This document shows, one piece after another, positions 55,839 to 64,000 of a stretch of DNA of 64,000 bases. Positions within the stretch are counted from its first letter, which is position 1. Every line of letters starts with the position of its first letter. The stretch is from Thiomicrorhabdus sp. Kp2. Its GTDB lineage: Bacteria; Pseudomonadota; Gammaproteobacteria; Thiomicrospirales; Thiomicrospiraceae. Under the pieces are notes generated by a model. It worked only from the letters and a program-made list of their open reading frames with translations, was not told where the DNA came from and searched no databases. The translations under genes and the position numbers were made by a program. The DNA lies in assembly GCF_000478585.1 (NCBI RefSeq), contig NZ_ARWI01000001.1, positions 2,418,001 to 2,482,000 of the forward strand. The letters run 5' to 3'.

Positions 55839-56804
55839 ATGAAGCACCCTGTATTAAAATCTTTAATTGTTGCGTTAGGCTTATGTGCTTTGCCCGCCAT
55901 GTCGCAAACGCATGAAACGCCAAAAGAGCCATTAGTGGATTTAGGTGCTGAGATTAAAGCTAAAACGGGTAAGGATAACTTGGCCAAGCCAGAGGTGACC
56001 TCTTCTACACCTAAGGTTATAGAAAAAAAGAGTGAGCCAAAGGTAGAACCTCCCAAGGTTGAACAAGAGCACAAACCGCATTGGGGATACTCGGGTGAGT
56101 CAGGGCCGAAGCATTGGGGGGGGTTAGCTCCTGAAAATATTCAATGTAAGGTAGGTAAAAACCAATCGCCTATTAACTTAAAAGATAAAGCTGGCGTGGG
56201 CACAATGGGTTTGCCACAACTCGATATACATTATCGTGATGTACCTTTAAAAATCGTCAATAATGGCCATACCGTGCAAGTCAATTACCCGCTTGGCAGT
56301 TACATTAAGCTCGCTGGCCATCGTTATGAACTTCTACAGTTTCACTTTCATACGCCAAGTGAGCACCAGAAGGATGGTTTTAATTATCCTATGGAAGTGC
56401 ATCTAGTGCATAAAGATGGTGATGGGAATCTCGCAGTAATGGGGGTGATTTTTCAGGAAGGTGAAGAGAATCCTGAAATTCAGACACTATTAAGCAACCT
56501 TCCAAAAGAGATTGGTAAAGAGGAGATTCGTAGAGGAGCAAGTATAAACCCCGTTATGTTTATTCCTGGAAATACGGAGTTTTATAAATACAGCGGTTCT
56601 TTAACAACCCCACCTTGTTCTGAAGGGGTGTATTGGATGGTTTTTAAAAACCCAATTGAAGCGTCTATTGAACAAATTCAGCAGTTGAATGAAGTCATGG
56701 GCGAAAATGCACGTCCAGTTCAAGAGATCAATTCACGTACCCTACTTAAATCTTGGTCAGAACAATTATTGGAGCAGGAAGCTCCAAGGTATGAATTTTA
56801 TTAA
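55839..56804 (+). CDS. Periplasmic alpha-carbonic anhydrase
   Basis: A 321-residue zinc enzyme for CO2/bicarbonate interconversion. The signal peptide covers about residues 1-22. A Lys/Pro/Glu-rich linker (about 25-78) follows, then the alpha-CA domain from HWGYSGESGPKHW. Zinc ligands H169 and H171 (LLQFHFH) and H188 (MEVHLVH) are present, as is SLTTPPCSEGV. A similar periplasmic alpha-CA is known from Thiomicrospira crunogena. In an autotroph it probably helps supply inorganic carbon. The linker is a less common addition. Confidence 0.92.
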   Translation: MKHPVLKSLIVALGLCALPAMSQTHETPKEPLVDLGAEIKAKTGKDNLAKPEVTSSTPKVIEKKSEPKVEPPKVEQEHKPHWGYSGESGPKHWGGLAPENIQCKVGKNQSPINLKDKAGVGTMGLPQLDIHYRDVPLKIVNNGHTVQVNYPLGSYIKLAGHRYELLQFHFHTPSEHQKDGFNYPMEVHLVHKDGDGNLAVMGVIFQEGEENPEIQTLLSNLPKEIGKEEIRRGASINPVMFIPGNTEFYKYSGSLTTPPCSEGVYWMVFKNPIEASIEQIQQLNEVMGENARPVQEINSRTLLKSWSEQLLEQEAPRYEFY

Positions 56805-56856
56805 AAATAATAAACACTAATTTAAATATTAAAATTGAATACTTAAAAACAAATAG

Positions 56857-56891
56857 CCAGGCCTGGTAAGAATCATTTCTACCAGGCCTGG
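56857..56891. repeat. Two CCAGGCCTGG copies 25 bp apart
   Basis: Decamers at 56857-56866 and 56882-56891 frame a short spacer whose halves are themselves partly complementary (GGTAAGAA, then TTTCTACC). The pair can fold as one larger hairpin behind the carbonic anhydrase gene, with a T-rich tail. Confidence 0.8.
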
Positions 56892-57040
56892 TTGTTTCTT
56901 AAAACACGCTTTCTCCTCAATTTTCTGTATTTTTCTTTATTGTTCTATTAAATAGAACGGTCTTTTATTTTTTAACTGGTTTTTTGCGCTTTTGTATCGT
57001 TATAGACTACACCTTAGCAATCAACAAGTTGGAATGTATT

Positions 57041-57595
57041 ATGCAATTAACAAATCAACAACATACTTATGGCTGGGTTTCCATTGTGCTTCACTGGACG
57101 GTTGCTATTTCAGTATTGGCTATGTTTGCTTTAGGTTTGTGGATGGTTGAATTAGATTACTATTCAACCTGGTATCACGATGCGCCCTATATTCATAAAT
57201 CAGTCGGTGTACTGTTAGTTTCGCTGATGTTGCTGAGGTATTTCTGGAATATCTTAAATCCAAAACCGAGTGCGCTTGGGGAATCCATTTTTTTAAAAGT
57301 TATCGCTTCAAGTGTGCATTTGCTTTTGTATCTATTGGTGTTTTTGTTAGGTCTTAGTGGCTATTTCATTTCAACAGCCGAGTCTCAAGCTATTTCTGTT
57401 TTTAACTGGTTTTCTGTTCCCGCTCTAGTAGCGCCAATCTCTGAACAAGCGGATATTGCTGGTGAGGTACACAAATGGCTAGCTTTTACCTTAATAGGCT
57501 TTGTTGCTTTACATTTTATTGGCGCGCTAAAACATCACTTTATAGATAAAGACAGCACTTTGAAACGAATGCTAAAACCCCTTTTAAAACCGTAA
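57041..57595 (+). CDS. Cytochrome b561-type membrane protein
   Basis: A 184-residue inner-membrane protein with four helices and conserved heme-ligand histidines (VLHWTVA in helix 1, IHKSVG in helix 2, VHKWLAF and LHFIGALKHH in helices 3 and 4). ATG 57041 is chosen over an in-frame ATG 57 bp upstream, because GGA precedes it and because the family starts just before the first His helix. It precedes a YceI gene by 28 bp, a common pairing. Likely role: quinol-linked electron transfer. Confidence 0.88.
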   Translation: MQLTNQQHTYGWVSIVLHWTVAISVLAMFALGLWMVELDYYSTWYHDAPYIHKSVGVLLVSLMLLRYFWNILNPKPSALGESIFLKVIASSVHLLLYLLVFLLGLSGYFISTAESQAISVFNWFSVPALVAPISEQADIAGEVHKWLAFTLIGFVALHFIGALKHHFIDKDSTLKRMLKPLLKP

Positions 57596-57623
57596 GCCCC
57601 ATTATTAAATTAGGAGAACGACC

Positions 57624-58202
57624 ATGACTAAAATCCGTACTTTATTTTTATCAGTAGCACTGCTGTCTGTATCAGGCACTGCGATTTCCGCTCCAGTCAG
57701 TTATGCAATTGATACGCCAGGGATGCACGCGTCAATCAATTTTAAAATTAAGCACTTAGGTTACAGTTGGTTAACAGGGCGCTTTAACCAGTTTTCTGGT
57801 GAATATCAATATGATGATAAAAATCTTGCGAATAGTAAAATCAATGTAAAAATTGATACTAAAAGTGTGAGCACAAATCATGCAGAACGAGATAAACATT
57901 TGCGTAGTGATGAGTTTCTGAATGTGAGTAAATATCCTGAATCAACCTTTATCAGCAGTTCAATCTCTGGCACAGATGAAAATATGCAGGTGAAAGGTGA
58001 CTTTACTTTAAATGGGGTTACCAAACCAGTCACGATTCAGGCGCATAAAATTGGTGAAGGCAAAGACCCTTGGGGTGGTTACCGTTCTGGTTTTAGTGGT
58101 ACCACTGAAATTAAATTAGCTGACTACAATATCACTAAAAATTTAGGGCCAGCATCTACAACTGTTTTACTTGAATTGCATATTGAAGGAACCAAAAAAT
58201 AA
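57624..58202 (+). CDS. YceI-family periplasmic lipid-binding protein
   Basis: A 192-residue protein with a signal peptide (about 1-22, ending ISA) and the YceI lipocalin-like fold (YAIDTPGMHASINFKIKHLG at the start, later FTLNGVTKPVT). YceI proteins bind polyisoprenoids such as quinones. It follows the cytochrome b561 gene directly, with a GGAGAA ribosome binding site, and is probably transcribed with it. Confidence 0.92.
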   Translation: MTKIRTLFLSVALLSVSGTAISAPVSYAIDTPGMHASINFKIKHLGYSWLTGRFNQFSGEYQYDDKNLANSKINVKIDTKSVSTNHAERDKHLRSDEFLNVSKYPESTFISSSISGTDENMQVKGDFTLNGVTKPVTIQAHKIGEGKDPWGGYRSGFSGTTEIKLADYNITKNLGPASTTVLLELHIEGTKK

Positions 58203-58345
58203 CCTATTGAGTGTTACAGAGTTTAAATACAGTCTGTAAAAGAGATGTAACTTCAAAGTTACACCCAAATAAAATCTAGGTTAGCTTATAATCGCTCTCC
58301 TAGATTTTTTATTTATCAATCCGTTTATAGGAGAAATTAAGTTAG

Positions 58346-58582
58346 ATGTTTCACGCAAAATACCAATCGATTTTATTCGCATTTTTTATGGCCTTTTTTA
58401 TGTCTTTTTTAATGTCCGCGATTATTAGTTTTTTTAACGTTGGCTTGCCAGAAGGCTTTATGGTTATTTGGATGAAAGCTTGGTTTATGGCTTTTATAGT
58501 CGCGTTTCCAATCGTGATTTTTGTTGCACCAGCGGTGCGTAAATTGGTAGGGCGTTTAGTGAAAATTGAGACACAAGCCTAG
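58346..58582 (+). CDS. DUF2798-family small membrane protein
   Basis: A 78-residue protein with two helices (about 9-30 and 45-65) and the DUF2798 pattern (FMSFLMSAIISFFNVGLPEG, WMKAWFMAFIVAFPIV). GGAGAA precedes the ATG. The family is of unknown function and is often found as a single gene. It ends 5 bp from the convergent thioesterase stop codon. Confidence 0.8.
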   Translation: MFHAKYQSILFAFFMAFFMSFLMSAIISFFNVGLPEGFMVIWMKAWFMAFIVAFPIVIFVAPAVRKLVGRLVKIETQA

Positions 58583-58587
58583 ATTGG

Positions 58588-59034
58588 CTAAGGGTTTGTT
58601 TGATAGGGCTTTATAAACTCAGCGGGTATTTTTTTGGGTTTATGGTCTGTTAAATCAATACAGACATAGGTTGCTTGAGCGGTAAACACCGTTTTTAGGT
58701 CACTCTCTCTAATAATTTGAAAGTAGCGTTTACGTAAGCAATAACCTTGTTGTTCGCCCACCCAAGTAGCAATCAGTAGTTTATCCCCCAAATAACAGCT
58801 TGCTAAATACTGCATACAGTTTTCATACACCGCCATAATACGGTTTAGTTCACGCTGCTTTTCATGGCTTATGCCCACCGATTTTGCGTGTTGCCACGCG
58901 ACGTTTTCCATCCAGGCCAGGTAACTTTTATTGTTTACGTGCCCCAAAAAATCCAGGTCTCCTTGCTGGACAGTGTGTTGAAAAATAAATGGCTTTGGAT
59001 ATTGCCAATTTAATGATGTAGAAATCAATGTCAT
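58588..59034 (-). CDS. Acyl-CoA thioesterase, hotdog fold (4HBT type)
   Basis: A 148-residue hotdog-fold thioesterase with the GDLDFLGHVNNKSYLAWME segment, where Asp and the HVNN motif are the family's catalytic region. It is unrelated in detail to the YbgC-like gene at 14446-14853. Divergent from aroC. The substrate is unknown. Confidence 0.82.
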   Translation of the reverse strand: MTLISTSLNWQYPKPFIFQHTVQQGDLDFLGHVNNKSYLAWMENVAWQHAKSVGISHEKQRELNRIMAVYENCMQYLASCYLGDKLLIATWVGEQQGYCLRKRYFQIIRESDLKTVFTAQATYVCIDLTDHKPKKIPAEFIKPYQTNP

Positions 59035-59120
59035 TTAAGTAAAACTCGACTGTGTGAAAATGCAATTTAGGCGGTTTTTAGGTAGAATACCCCGATTATA
59101 ACGAATTTGAGAACAGGTTT

Positions 59121-60221
59121 ATGTCTGGTAATACTTTAGGTCAAAATTTTAGAGTCACCACCTTTGGCGAAAGTCATGGTTTGGCATTGGGTTGCATTGT
59201 GGATGGTTGCCCTCCAGGTTTAGAGTTAACCGAAGCGGATATTCAACAAGAACTTGACCGCAGAAAGCCAGGTACCTCTAAACACGCTACCGCTCGTCGT
59301 GAAGATGACGAAGTACAAATTTTGTCGGGCGTGTTTGAAGGGAAAACCACGGGTACGCCAATTGGAATGATTATTCATAACAAAGACCAGCGTTCAAAAG
59401 ACTACTCAAAAGTGGCTGAGACCTTTAGACCTGCTCATGCGGATTATACCTACACGCAAAAATATGGTTTTCGTGATTACCGTGGCGGTGGGCGTTCATC
59501 CGCACGTGAAACGGCCATGCGTGTTGCTGCGGGTGCAATCGCTAAAAAGTATTTAAAAGAGCGTTTAGGTATTGAAGTCAAAGGTTACCTTTCTCAGTTA
59601 GGGCCTATTACGGTGGATAATGTCACTTGGCCATTCGATAACTTAAACGAATATTTTTGCCCAAGCCCAGAGAAGAGCGAAGAGATTCGTGACTACATGG
59701 ATAATTTGCTCAAGCAAAAAGATTCAGTGGGTGCCAAAATTACCATCGTGGCTAAAAATGTGCCTGTTGGATTAGGTGAACCCGTATTTGACCGTTTAGA
59801 TGCCGATTTAGCGCACGCTTTAATGAGCATTAATGCCGTTAAAGGTGTTGAAATAGGTGATGGTTTTGCGGTGGCTGCTCAGCGTGGTACAGAGCACCGA
59901 GATGAGATGTCACCGCAAGGGTTTGCCTCTAATCATGCGGGTGGTATTTTGGGTGGTATCTCAACGGGTCAAGATATTGTGGCTCATATCGCTTTAAAGC
60001 CAACGTCGAGCATTATGACACCAGGTAAAAGTATTAATGCAGATGGTGAAGCGATTGAGATGGTGACTAAAGGACGTCATGATCCATGTGTCGGAATTAG
60101 AGCAACCCCGATTGCTGAAGCACAAATGGCGATAGTCTTACTTGACCACTTTATGCGTAACCGTGCTCAGAATGGCGATGTGGTTCCACCTATTATGGAT
60201 TTGGCTCACGCTGGCGAATGA
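59121..60221 (+). CDS. aroC: Chorismate synthase
   Basis: A 366-residue enzyme for the last common step in aromatic amino acid synthesis, using reduced FMN. The motifs GESHG near the start, RRGTEHRDE-like [11 protein letters not shown], and GGISTGQDI are present. The length is normal. It is followed by a strong Rho-independent terminator. Confidence 0.97.
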   Translation: MSGNTLGQNFRVTTFGESHGLALGCIVDGCPPGLELTEADIQQELDRRKPGTSKHATARREDDEVQILSGVFEGKTTGTPIGMIIHNKDQRSKDYSKVAETFRPAHADYTYTQKYGFRDYRGGGRSSARETAMRVAAGAIAKKYLKERLGIEVKGYLSQLGPITVDNVTWPFDNLNEYFCPSPEKSEEIRDYMDNLLKQKDSVGAKITIVAKNVPVGLGEPVFDRLDADLAHALMSINAVKGVEIGDGFAVAAQRGTEHRDEMSPQGFASNHAGGILGGISTGQDIVAHIALKPTSSIMTPGKSINADGEAIEMVTKGRHDPCVGIRATPIAEAQMAIVLLDHFMRNRAQNGDVVPPIMDLAHAGE

Positions 60222-60273
60222 TTGTAATGGGTTAAAATTAGGCTAATCGGACTAATTAAAGCCATGCACAAAG

Positions 60274-60322
60274 CGGAGTAAAGGACGGAATAAAATACAT
60301 TTCGTCTTTACTCCGTTTTTTT
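60274..60322 (+). terminator. Rho-independent terminator after aroC
   Basis: CGGAGTAAAGGACG pairs with CGTCTTTACTCCG (one bulged base), followed by seven T. It lies 52 bp after the aroC stop. Confidence 0.88.
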
Positions 60323-60332
60323 ATTTCTATTC

Positions 60333-60352
60333 ATTTACCAGGCCTGGTAAAT
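60333..60352. repeat. 20-bp palindrome containing CCAGGCCTGG
   Basis: Perfect palindrome ATTTACCAGG/CCTGGTAAAT in the gap between the aroC terminator and the MFS gene. No T-run follows. Confidence 0.85.
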
Positions 60353-60404
60353 TAGATGAATCCAAAACTAATCCTTCTTTTTTGTTGAGAGTCATTCAAG
60401 CTAA

Positions 60405-61562
60405 ATGAAAAACTGTTCTTATCAAAACGCTTATAAAAAGCTCTCATTTCACTATTTTTTATACTTTGCGGTATTAGGAACAACCGTTCCTTATATGGGC
60501 TATTACCTGCAATCGTTAAGCTTTTCAGCCATAGAAATTGGTCAGCTTCTGGGTATTATGATGTTCACCAAAGTGATTGCACCCAATATTTGGGGGTGGT
60601 TGGCAGACCGAAGCGGTAAATCAATCTATTGGGTACGATTAGCCACTGTTTTGGCCGCAATGTCATCCATTGGTTTACTCTTTTTTGAAACCTATTGGCC
60701 TGTCTTTTTTACCTTGATGGTGTTCAGTTTTTTTTGGCACTCCTCGTTACCTCAATTTGAATCTTATACATTCAACTGTTTAGGCCTTGAAGATAAACAT
60801 CGTTACGGTCAAATTCGACTATGGGGTTCAATCGGCTTTATTGCGGCGGTTGTGTCGATTGGTTGGCAGATAGAGCACTTCTCAGTGGCTTGGCTACCAT
60901 TGGATTTATTGCTGATTTTATTGATTGTTTGGGGCAGCAGTTATTTGGTAAAAGACGGTAAACGTCTGCCACACGAAGGCGAAGTACACGGCTTTATGCA
61001 AATCGTTAAACGTCCTGAAGTTTTGAGTTTATTGATAGTGAGTTTTTTAGTGCAGCTCTCTCACGGTGCTTATTATGGCTTCTATACTATTCAACTTGCT
61101 GACTTAGGTTATGAAAAAACCACAATTTCCTTACTTTGGGCATTAGGGGTTTTATCGGAAATTGCGGTGTTTTTTTGGATGAGTCAGCTTTTTAGGCGTT
61201 ATGCTGTACGCACCTTAATATTACTCAGTATTGTATTAACAGTGATTCGCTGGGCAATGATTGGTTCATTGGCCGATTCCGTTTTTTGGATGTTATTTGC
61301 CCAGTTGTTGCATGCCGCCAGTTTTGGTCTGTTTCATGCCGCTGCAATCTATTTGATAGATAGTTTTTTTAAAGGAAAAAATCATGGTAAAGGCCAGGCG
61401 ATATTCGCGGCATCGAGTCATGGTTTAGGTGGTGCTTTAGGAATGCTATTGGCTGGATATAGTTGGTCTGCTGGTGGAGCCTCATTGGCTTATGGTTTAA
61501 GTGTGATTATGGCAACAATGGCTTTATTAATCGCTTTAAAATGGACAAAAGAACCCGTTTAA
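60405..61562 (+). CDS. MFS transporter of the PPP/LacY-like family
   Basis: A 385-residue permease with 12 helices. The start of the family is recognisable in FHYFLYFAVLGTTVPYMGYYL and the loop motif WGWLADRSGK between helices 2 and 3. The group includes HcaT-like 3-phenylpropionate transporters and nucleoside transporters, so the substrate here is open. It is followed after 41 bp by gloA. Confidence 0.85.
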   Translation: MKNCSYQNAYKKLSFHYFLYFAVLGTTVPYMGYYLQSLSFSAIEIGQLLGIMMFTKVIAPNIWGWLADRSGKSIYWVRLATVLAAMSSIGLLFFETYWPVFFTLMVFSFFWHSSLPQFESYTFNCLGLEDKHRYGQIRLWGSIGFIAAVVSIGWQIEHFSVAWLPLDLLLILLIVWGSSYLVKDGKRLPHEGEVHGFMQIVKRPEVLSLLIVSFLVQLSHGAYYGFYTIQLADLGYEKTTISLLWALGVLSEIAVFFWMSQLFRRYAVRTLILLSIVLTVIRWAMIGSLADSVFWMLFAQLLHAASFGLFHAAAIYLIDSFFKGKNHGKGQAIFAASSHGLGGALGMLLAGYSWSAGGASLAYGLSVIMATMALLIALKWTKEPV

Positions 61563-61603
61563 ATTGGTATTATTCAACTAAAGAAAACTAGAAAGGAGTA
61601 GAT

Positions 61604-61999
61604 ATGCGTTTATTACATACGATGTTACGAGTTGGAAATTTAGAAAAATCCATCGCCTTTTATACAGAGGTGATGGGGATGCAGTTACTTCGCCAAAAAG
61701 AGTATCCAAAAGGCGAATTTACCTTGGCGTTTTTAGGTTACGGCAATGAAGAAGAAAATACCGTTTTAGAGCTAACCTATAACTGGGGTGTTGACAGTTA
61801 TGATTTGGGTAATGCCTATGGACATATCGCTATTGAAGTGCCTGATGTTTATAAAGCGGCAGAAGCCGTAAAAGCGGGTGGCGGTAAAATTATTCGTGAA
61901 GCAGGGCCTATGAATGGTGGTGAAACGATTATCGCTTTTGCCGAAGATCCAGACGGTTACCAAATTGAGTTTATTGGTGAAAATCATGTTAGGAAGTAA
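61604..61999 (+). CDS. gloA: Lactoylglutathione lyase (glyoxalase I)
   Basis: A 131-residue metalloenzyme of the VOC fold that isomerises the methylglyoxal-glutathione adduct. Metal ligands and family signatures are present: [18 protein letters not shown] (His), [12 protein letters not shown] (Glu), GHIAIEV (His) and IEFIGE (Glu). The ribosome binding site is AAAGGAG before ATG 61604. Confidence 0.95.
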   Translation: MRLLHTMLRVGNLEKSIAFYTEVMGMQLLRQKEYPKGEFTLAFLGYGNEEENTVLELTYNWGVDSYDLGNAYGHIAIEVPDVYKAAEAVKAGGGKIIREAGPMNGGETIIAFAEDPDGYQIEFIGENHVRK

Positions 62000-62082
62000 A
62001 TCATGTTAACAAAGCTTGGTGATTTTTAATAAATGGCTATAATTAGCCAAAATTTATAAAATGATTTTTTAAAGGAAAAAGA

Positions 62083-62400
62083 ATGTCTAAATTTGAAAAT
62101 GTAACGGTATTAAAAGAAGCGTCAGTGTATTTTGACGGTAAAGTAACGAGCCGTACTGTGATTTTTGCCGATGGTTCTAAAAAAACATTGGGTATTATGA
62201 TGCCTGGTGAATACGAATTTGGTACTGAATTAGCAGAAGTAATGGAAATGCAATCAGGTGATGTAGAGGTATTATTACCAGGTGAAACTGAGTGGAAAGC
62301 GATTCCAAATGGTTCAAGCTTTGAAGTGCCAGCCAACTCTAAGTTTGGTATTAAAGTAAATCATATTGCTGATTATTGCTGTACTTATATTGCAGAATAA
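62083..62400 (+). CDS. ppnP: Pyrimidine/purine nucleoside phosphorylase PpnP
   Basis: A 105-residue cupin-like protein of the DUF1255/PpnP family, which phosphorolyses various nucleosides. Start [20 protein letters not shown] and segment [20 protein letters not shown] match the family, as does the ending [14 protein letters not shown]. It is followed by a palindrome-based terminator. Confidence 0.92.
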   Translation: MSKFENVTVLKEASVYFDGKVTSRTVIFADGSKKTLGIMMPGEYEFGTELAEVMEMQSGDVEVLLPGETEWKAIPNGSSFEVPANSKFGIKVNHIADYCCTYIAE

Positions 62401-62429
62401 ATTCTAAATTATTTTAGAATTTTGTAATG

Positions 62430-62467
62430 AAAAGCCCATTTTACCAGGCCTGGTAAAATGGGCTTTT
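62430..62467. terminator. Strong bidirectional terminator built on CCAGGCCTGG
   Basis: A perfect 38-bp palindrome, from AAAAGCCCATTTTACCAGG to its complement, with TTTTT on the right. The decamer is at 62444-62453. It lies between the converging ppnP and nuclease-like genes. Confidence 0.92.
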
Positions 62468-62474
62468 TGCTAGA

Positions 62475-63365
62475 TTAATAAGCTTGAACACCAAATTTTA
62501 AAAGTAATTTTGGAAGATGGTCATCCAAGTTTTGAACTTCATGGTCTTTCAGTTCAATTAAATTAAAACCGTACTTTTTATAGATTTCTATTTTTTTCTG
62601 TTTTCTTTCTAAATATTTTGGTTGCTCTTCAAGCCCCCAATATTCAATGTAGACCTTTCCAGCGGGGATGTAAAAATCAGAATAGACATCTTCTTCTATG
62701 GGGAGCTTGCGTTCATAGGCATGAACTATTTCAGCCATATAGAGCCAATTATCTATAAGCATTTCGGCTTTTGAACGCACCATGTGGCCATCAGTTGTTC
62801 TGTGAGTCGCTTTAAATTTATCTCTGAATTCTTTTTTGGTTTCTTCTAGTGAACTAGGTTCTTTGTTATTACCCTTTAGTTGCTCAATAGTTTCTTTTAG
62901 TGATTTATTATCAAGAATGCTTTGCGGCCAACGCACATAGGGAATACCTGAACGATAGTCCTCCGATTGTATCGCTTTCAATTTAAGACCTTGAGCCGTT
63001 GCTTGCCATCCTTTTAGGGCTTTTTTAATCCAGCCAAGCTCAGAGAGAATTTGATTGGTTTTATTAGCCGAAATTTGAAAGTGTTGACCAATTGTTTTAG
63101 ATGTTAATTGTGAATCTTGCGGGGATGTTGTTTCTTGTGCCTGTGCTGTTAAGCTTGAAAGATTTTCAGGCCAAACAATGTATTGACCAAATCGTTTGCT
63201 TTCTTGGTAACGGCCTCCTTGAGAAATACCTAAATCAGTCAATTCCCAGGAGTCATTAGACTTCTGTATCCATTGAGCTTTTTCAAGCAGGTTAAAAAGC
63301 TCTTTACTGCTTATATTTTCTTTTTTACTTAATGCAGAAGTAGAAAGATAGGCCACGGTAGTCAT
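62475..63365 (-). CDS. Probable PD-(D/E)XK nuclease with two N-terminal DNA-binding-like repeats
   Basis: A 296-residue protein not assigned to a named family. Residues about 6-67 and 85-152 are two copies of one module (a helix-turn-helix-like core, then W-x-x-T-x-x-G and a Y-V-x-W-P ending). The C-terminal part fits a PD-(D/E)XK nuclease: E201 in RSKAEMLIDNWL, D230 in YSDFYIP, E241 with a following G in VYIEYWG, and Lys near 255-258. The gene stands alone and is convergent with ppnP. Nuclease activity and a role in DNA repair or defence are inferences. Confidence 0.6.
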   Translation of the reverse strand: MTTVAYLSTSALSKKENISSKELFNLLEKAQWIQKSNDSWELTDLGISQGGRYQESKRFGQYIVWPENLSSLTAQAQETTSPQDSQLTSKTIGQHFQISANKTNQILSELGWIKKALKGWQATAQGLKLKAIQSEDYRSGIPYVRWPQSILDNKSLKETIEQLKGNNKEPSSLEETKKEFRDKFKATHRTTDGHMVRSKAEMLIDNWLYMAEIVHAYERKLPIEEDVYSDFYIPAGKVYIEYWGLEEQPKYLERKQKKIEIYKKYGFNLIELKDHEVQNLDDHLPKLLLKFGVQAY

Positions 63366-63447
63366 TGCACACCTTTGTTTTATGTAAAAATCCTTATTCT
63401 ATAAGTTTTTACAATAGTAGTCATGCTTTGAGAGGGGTTAAATTATT

Positions 63448-63588
63448 TTAATTTTGTTTCTGTTGTTGATTTTTTTTATTTTTTTGATATTTAAAAAGAA
63501 AATGCAAACCAAAATGTATCAAAATTAAGAATACAAAAAATCCTATCGCAATTTCGCCAATGTAGTGAATCCACATAATGTTTCCCAT
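63448..63588 (-). CDS. 46-residue single-helix membrane protein
   Basis: Short frame starting ATG 63588 (or ATG 63576, which has GGGAA upstream). The product has one hydrophobic helix (IGFFVFLILIHFGLHFLF) and a Lys/Gln-rich tail. No family recognised. It lies divergent from the SulP gene. Confidence 0.45.
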   Translation of the reverse strand: MGNIMWIHYIGEIAIGFFVFLILIHFGLHFLFKYQKNKKNQQQKQN

Positions 63589-63689
63589 ATCTGTTTTAAC
63601 GATTAAGTTCGCCAACTAAGGCTTTGAATATCCGACAATTGTACTGTGTTTTTGTTAGAATTTGCACACATTAAATTTTAGGAGTTTTT

Positions 63690-64000
63690 ATGAGTCATCC
63701 AAGCCAGCCATTTCATTGGCAAACCTATAAAAATGACACCCTATCAGGCATTACTGTAGCGCTTGCATTAGTACCTGAAGCGGTGGCTTTTGCTTTTGTA
63801 GCGGGCGTTCACCCGCTAGTTGGTCTTTATGCCGCTATTATTGTGGGCATGATTACGGCTGTATTTGGTGGTCGTCCTGGGATGATTACGGCAGCAGCGG
63901 GTTCTCTTGCCGTGGTAATGATGCACCTGGTAATGGAACATGGTGCGTCCTTTTTGTTCTTAGCGGTGATTATGATGGGTCTCTTTCAAATATTCATAGG
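63690..64000 (+). CDS. SulP-family anion transporter, N-terminal part, cut by window end
   Basis: 103 residues visible from ATG 63690 (GGAG ribosome binding site just before). The start [20 protein letters not shown] and [20 protein letters not shown] are the first helices of the SulP/SLC26 family. SulP members move sulfate or bicarbonate. Some SulP proteins in Thiomicrospira-group autotrophs take up inorganic carbon, which fits the nearby alpha-carbonic anhydrase. The C-terminal STAS domain, if any, is outside the window. Confidence 0.88.
   Translation, partial: MSHPSQPFHWQTYKNDTLSGITVALALVPEAVAFAFVAGVHPLVGLYAAIIVGMITAVFGGRPGMITAAAGSLAVVMMHLVMEHGASFLFLAVIMMGLFQIFI

Overview
The window looks like chromosome of an AT-rich, chemolithoautotrophic, sulfur-oxidising gammaproteobacterium. 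The best guess is the Thiomicrospira / Hydrogenovibrio / Thiomicrorhabdus group. Support comes from many c-type cytochromes, a flavocytochrome c sulfide dehydrogenase operon, a periplasmic alpha-carbonic anhydrase, a SulP transporter, and gammaproteobacterial gene orders such as thrS-infC-rpmI-rplT-pheS-pheT-ihfA-merR and ilvI-ilvH-ilvC. The genus is an inference; no 16S rRNA gene is present.

Layout. 1-9.9 kb: end of der, a large FAD/Fe-S oxidoreductase, two small cytochromes c, rsgA, a pterin dehydratase, an M48 protease and orn. 10.1-14.1 kb: ilvI-ilvH-ilvC, followed by three tandem copies of a 195-bp hairpin-plus-terminator unit. 14.1-16.2 kb: four minus-strand genes (NifX-like protein, thioesterase, TDT exporter, DUF3817). 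16.3-21.6 kb: one minus-strand operon with a heme-c-bearing cytochrome bd-like subunit, a second membrane subunit, a monoheme cytochrome c, a flavocytochrome c sulfide dehydrogenase flavoprotein, a diheme cytochrome c and a 32-residue membrane peptide. This is plausibly a complete sulfide-to-oxygen electron chain. 21.9-27.9 kb: pcm, then a thiamine salvage region headed by a TPP riboswitch (TonB receptor, two thiamine-binding YkoF-type proteins, a methyltransferase, a PnuC-type transporter, and a convergent kinase-like gene). 28-36.8 kb: an HDOD protein and the translation operon.

36.98-42.19 kb: tRNA-Pro(GGG) with a 5.1-kb integrated element. The element is bounded by a 23-bp duplication of the tRNA 3' end and carries a tyrosine integrase next to the right end, a serine recombinase, a ParB-like protein, a ribbon-helix-helix-like protein and two small predicted exported proteins. 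42.2-54 kb: an ABC exporter of the LolD/YbbA-YbbP type, a divergent TesA-like esterase, a chemoreceptor, two paralogous HDOD genes and lon. 54-64 kb: mogA, prmB, alpha-carbonic anhydrase, cytochrome b561-YceI, DUF2798, a thioesterase, aroC, an MFS transporter, gloA, ppnP, a probable PD-(D/E)XK nuclease, and the start of a SulP transporter cut by the window end.

The most striking global signal is a perfect palindrome, CCAGGCCTGG. It occurs 17 times exactly, and its 8-bp core CAGGCCTG occurs 29 times in 64 kb, where well under one would be expected. Intergenic copies often extend to TACCAGGCCTGGTA, and three form the stem of Rho-independent terminators. In genes it is read mostly as a Gly-Leu core. 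The integrated element contains none. It behaves like a genome-wide signature motif comparable to cyanobacterial HIP1.
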